Positions 62,601 to 64,000 of a stretch of DNA of 64,000 bases are shown here, piece by piece. This DNA is from Chamaea fasciata (taxonomy: Eukaryota > Chordata > Aves > Passeriformes > Sylviidae): positions 62,001-126,000 of the forward strand of contig JARCOQ010000173.1 in the NCBI GenBank assembly GCA_029207755.1, in the 5' to 3' direction. The first letter of the stretch is position 1. Each line of letters begins with the position of its first letter. Made by a program: the position numbers and the translations under genes. The notes beneath the pieces are model-generated. The model ran no database searches. It was not told the DNA's origin and saw only the letters and a program-made list of their open reading frames with translations.

Positions 62601-64000
62601 CCTGTGGGTGCCGAGAGTGTCCCTGGGAGTGCCCTGGCTGTCCCCTAGGGGTCTCTGGGGGTGCCCTGGCTGTCCCGTCAGTGTCCCTGGGAATGCCCTG
62701 CCTGTCCCCTAGGTGTCCCTGGGGGTCCCCTTGGTGTCCCTGGGGGTGCCCAGGGTGTTCCTTCGGTGTCCCTGGGCGTGCCCTGGCTGTCCCTGGCGTG
62801 CTCTGGATGTCCCCTTGGTGTCCCTGGGGGTGCCCTGGCTGTCCCTGGCGTGCCCTGGCTGTGCCCTAGGGGTCCCTGGGGGTGCCCTGGCTGTCCCTAG
62901 GGTGCCCTGGCTGTCACCTAGGTGTCCCTTGGCGTGCGCTGGTGTCCCTCGGGGTGCCCTGGCTGTCCCCTAGGTGTCCCTGGGGGTGCCCTGGCTGTCC
63001 CTGGAGTGCCCTGGCTGTCCCCCAGGTGTCCCTGGGGGTGCCCTGGCTGTCCCCTAGGTGTCCCTGGGGGTGCCCTGCCTCTCCCCTAGGTGTCCCTGGG
63101 GGTGCCCTGGCTCTCCCCTAGGTGTCCCTGGGGGTGCCCTGGGTGTCCCTGGGGGTGCCCTGGCTGTCCCCTAGGTTTCCATGGGGGTGCCCTGGGTGTC
63201 CCTAGGGGTGCCCTCGCTGTCCCTGGGGTGGCCTGGCTATCCCCTAGGTGGCCCTGGGGGTGCCCTGGGTGTCCCTGGGGTGCCTTGGGGGTGCCCTGCC
63301 TGTCCCCTAGGTGTCCCTGGGGGTGCCCTGGCTGTCCCTAGGGTGCCCTGGCTGTCCCCTAGGTGTCCCTGGGGGTGACCTGCCTGTCCCCTAGGTGTCC
63401 CTGGGGGTGCCCTGGCTGTCCCCAGGGTGCCCTGGCTGTGCCCTCGGTGTCTCTGGGGGTGCCGTGGCTGTCCCCTCGGTGTCCCTGGGGGTGCCCTGGC
63501 TGTCCCTAGTGTGCCGTGGCTGTCCCCTAGGTGTCCCTGGGGGTGCCCTGGGTGTGGCTGGGGTGCCCTGGCTGTCCCCTAGGTGTCCATGGGTGTGCCA
63601 TGGCTGTCCCCTAGGTGTCCCTGGGGGTGCCCTGGGTGTCCCTGGGGTGCTCTGGCTGTCCCCTTGGTGTCCATGGGTGTGCCATGGCTGTCCCCTAGCT
63701 GTCCCTGGGGGTGCCCTGGCTGTCCCTGGGGTGCCATGGCTGTCCTCTACGTGTCCCTGGGGATGCCGTGGCTGTCCCCTCGGTGTCCCTGGGGGTGCCC
63801 TGCCTTTCCCTTTGGTGTCCTTGGGGGGGCCCTGGCTGTCCCCTAGGTGTCCCTGGGGGTCCCCTGCCTGTCCCCTACGTGTCCCTGGGGGTGCCATTCC
63901 TGTCCCCTAGGTGTCCCTGGGGGTGCCCTGCCTGTCCCCAGGGTGCCCTGGCTGTGCCCTCGGTGTCCCTGGGGGTGCCCTGGCTGTCCCTAGGGTTCCC
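59674..64000. repeat. 5,436-bp higher-order repeat, copy 2 (cut by window edge)
   Basis: The visible 4,327 bp repeat copy 1 at a constant offset. The one difference I found is A at 59990 against G at 54554. Such identity contrasts with the other higher-order repeats here and implies a very recent duplication or an assembly duplication. Confidence 0.9.

Larger units (their letters stand above)
1..64000. repeat. Giant GC-rich 32-bp minisatellite array filling the window
   Basis: The sequence is built from a 32-bp unit that can be read as three modules: GTGTCCCTGGGG (12), GTGCCCTGG (9) and CTGTCCCCTAG (11). Shorter 20-21 bp units arise when a module is skipped or repeated. The commonest variable site is the CTAGG junction, which appears as CTAGG, CTCGG, CTTGG, CTACG or CCAAGG. 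Except for five ~535-bp islands, nothing else is present. The array is open at both ends. It lacks the A-tract and T-tract clusters described for the chicken CNM 41-42 bp repeat, so it is not that family as I know it. Long translated frames on both strands (Pro/Gly/Leu/Val-rich on +, Pro/Gly/Gln/Thr/Arg-rich on -) are by-products of the repeat. Most + strand frames end at the TAG inside CCCCTAG. Confidence 0.97.

Noticed and set aside
1..64000. Hundreds of open reading frames of 60-380 codons on both strands, resembling Pro/Gly-rich structural proteins
   Set aside because: They are frame-shifted readings of the same 32-bp repeat, start at ATGs created by chance variants, mostly end at the TAG in CCCCTAG, and change frame with each unit. 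No codon-position bias or conserved domain is visible.
1..64000. CRISPR array
   Set aside because: Repeats are contiguous and imperfect with no unique spacers; the sequence context is eukaryotic-like.
1..64000. Known bird CNM or PO41 satellites
   Set aside because: Those have ~41-bp units; CNM is marked by short A and T clusters. This unit is 32 bp with one A and no A or T runs.
1..64000. REST/NRSF binding element on the minus strand (CACC and GGACAGC halves)
   Set aside because: The two half-like words are present, but their spacing fits neither the canonical nor the known longer spacing.
1..64000. Telomeric, rRNA or tRNA sequence
   Set aside because: No TTAGGG tracts, no rRNA-like stretches and no tRNA cloverleaf candidates were seen on either strand.

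Overview
The window is almost entirely one very large GC-rich minisatellite (VNTR) array. The dominant unit is 32 bp: GTGTCCCTGGGG, then GTGCCCTGG, then CTGTCCCCTAG. It runs from base 1 to base 64000 and leaves the window on both sides. The consensus unit is about 72% G+C, contains no CpG and has a single A on the + strand. By length the array holds roughly 1,900 unit equivalents (an estimate). No protein-coding gene, rRNA, tRNA, CRISPR array or recognisable transposon is visible in it. Open frames in the array are by-products of a low-stop repeat whose length is not a multiple of three.

The only non-satellite DNA is a ~534-535 bp island present five times in the same orientation (12746-13280, 15787-16320, 20033-20566, 23126-23659, 49138-49672). 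Each island reads as intron, short exon, intron on the + strand: 10-bp CATCCCAGT-type repeats, a pyrimidine-rich stretch ending in CCCGCAG, a 70-bp exon-like segment ending VRNVERLKRDLR, a GTGAGG donor, and a G-rich intron-like tract. I do not recognise the parent gene. The layout suggests a eukaryotic gene with a giant intronic minisatellite that has amplified together with one exon. The CATCCCAGT decamers, high GC and G-rich intron start resemble what I remember of bird microchromosome introns. That placement is from memory and is not proven here.

Layout by nested duplication: 1-4867 is irregular array; 4868-9407 carries two copies of a ~2.6 kb unit; 9408-12745 carries a 1,631-bp tandem duplication; 11039-27060 is a ~7.3 kb superunit (two full copies, one partial), each full copy holding two islands; 27061-28736 is a junction segment; 28737-43530 holds three copies of a ~4.8-5.2 kb higher-order repeat; 43531-49137 is irregular; 49138-49672 is the fifth, most diverged island; 49673-54237 is irregular; 54238-64000 is a 5,436-bp unit and its near-identical second copy, cut by the window edge.

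There is no operon or pathway to describe. The points of interest are how the array grew, whether the repeated exon is spliced, what the strand asymmetry and G-runs do to chromatin or transcription, and whether parts of the assembly are reliable. A cluster of homopolymer length changes at about 23690-29530 suggests a less well polished stretch.
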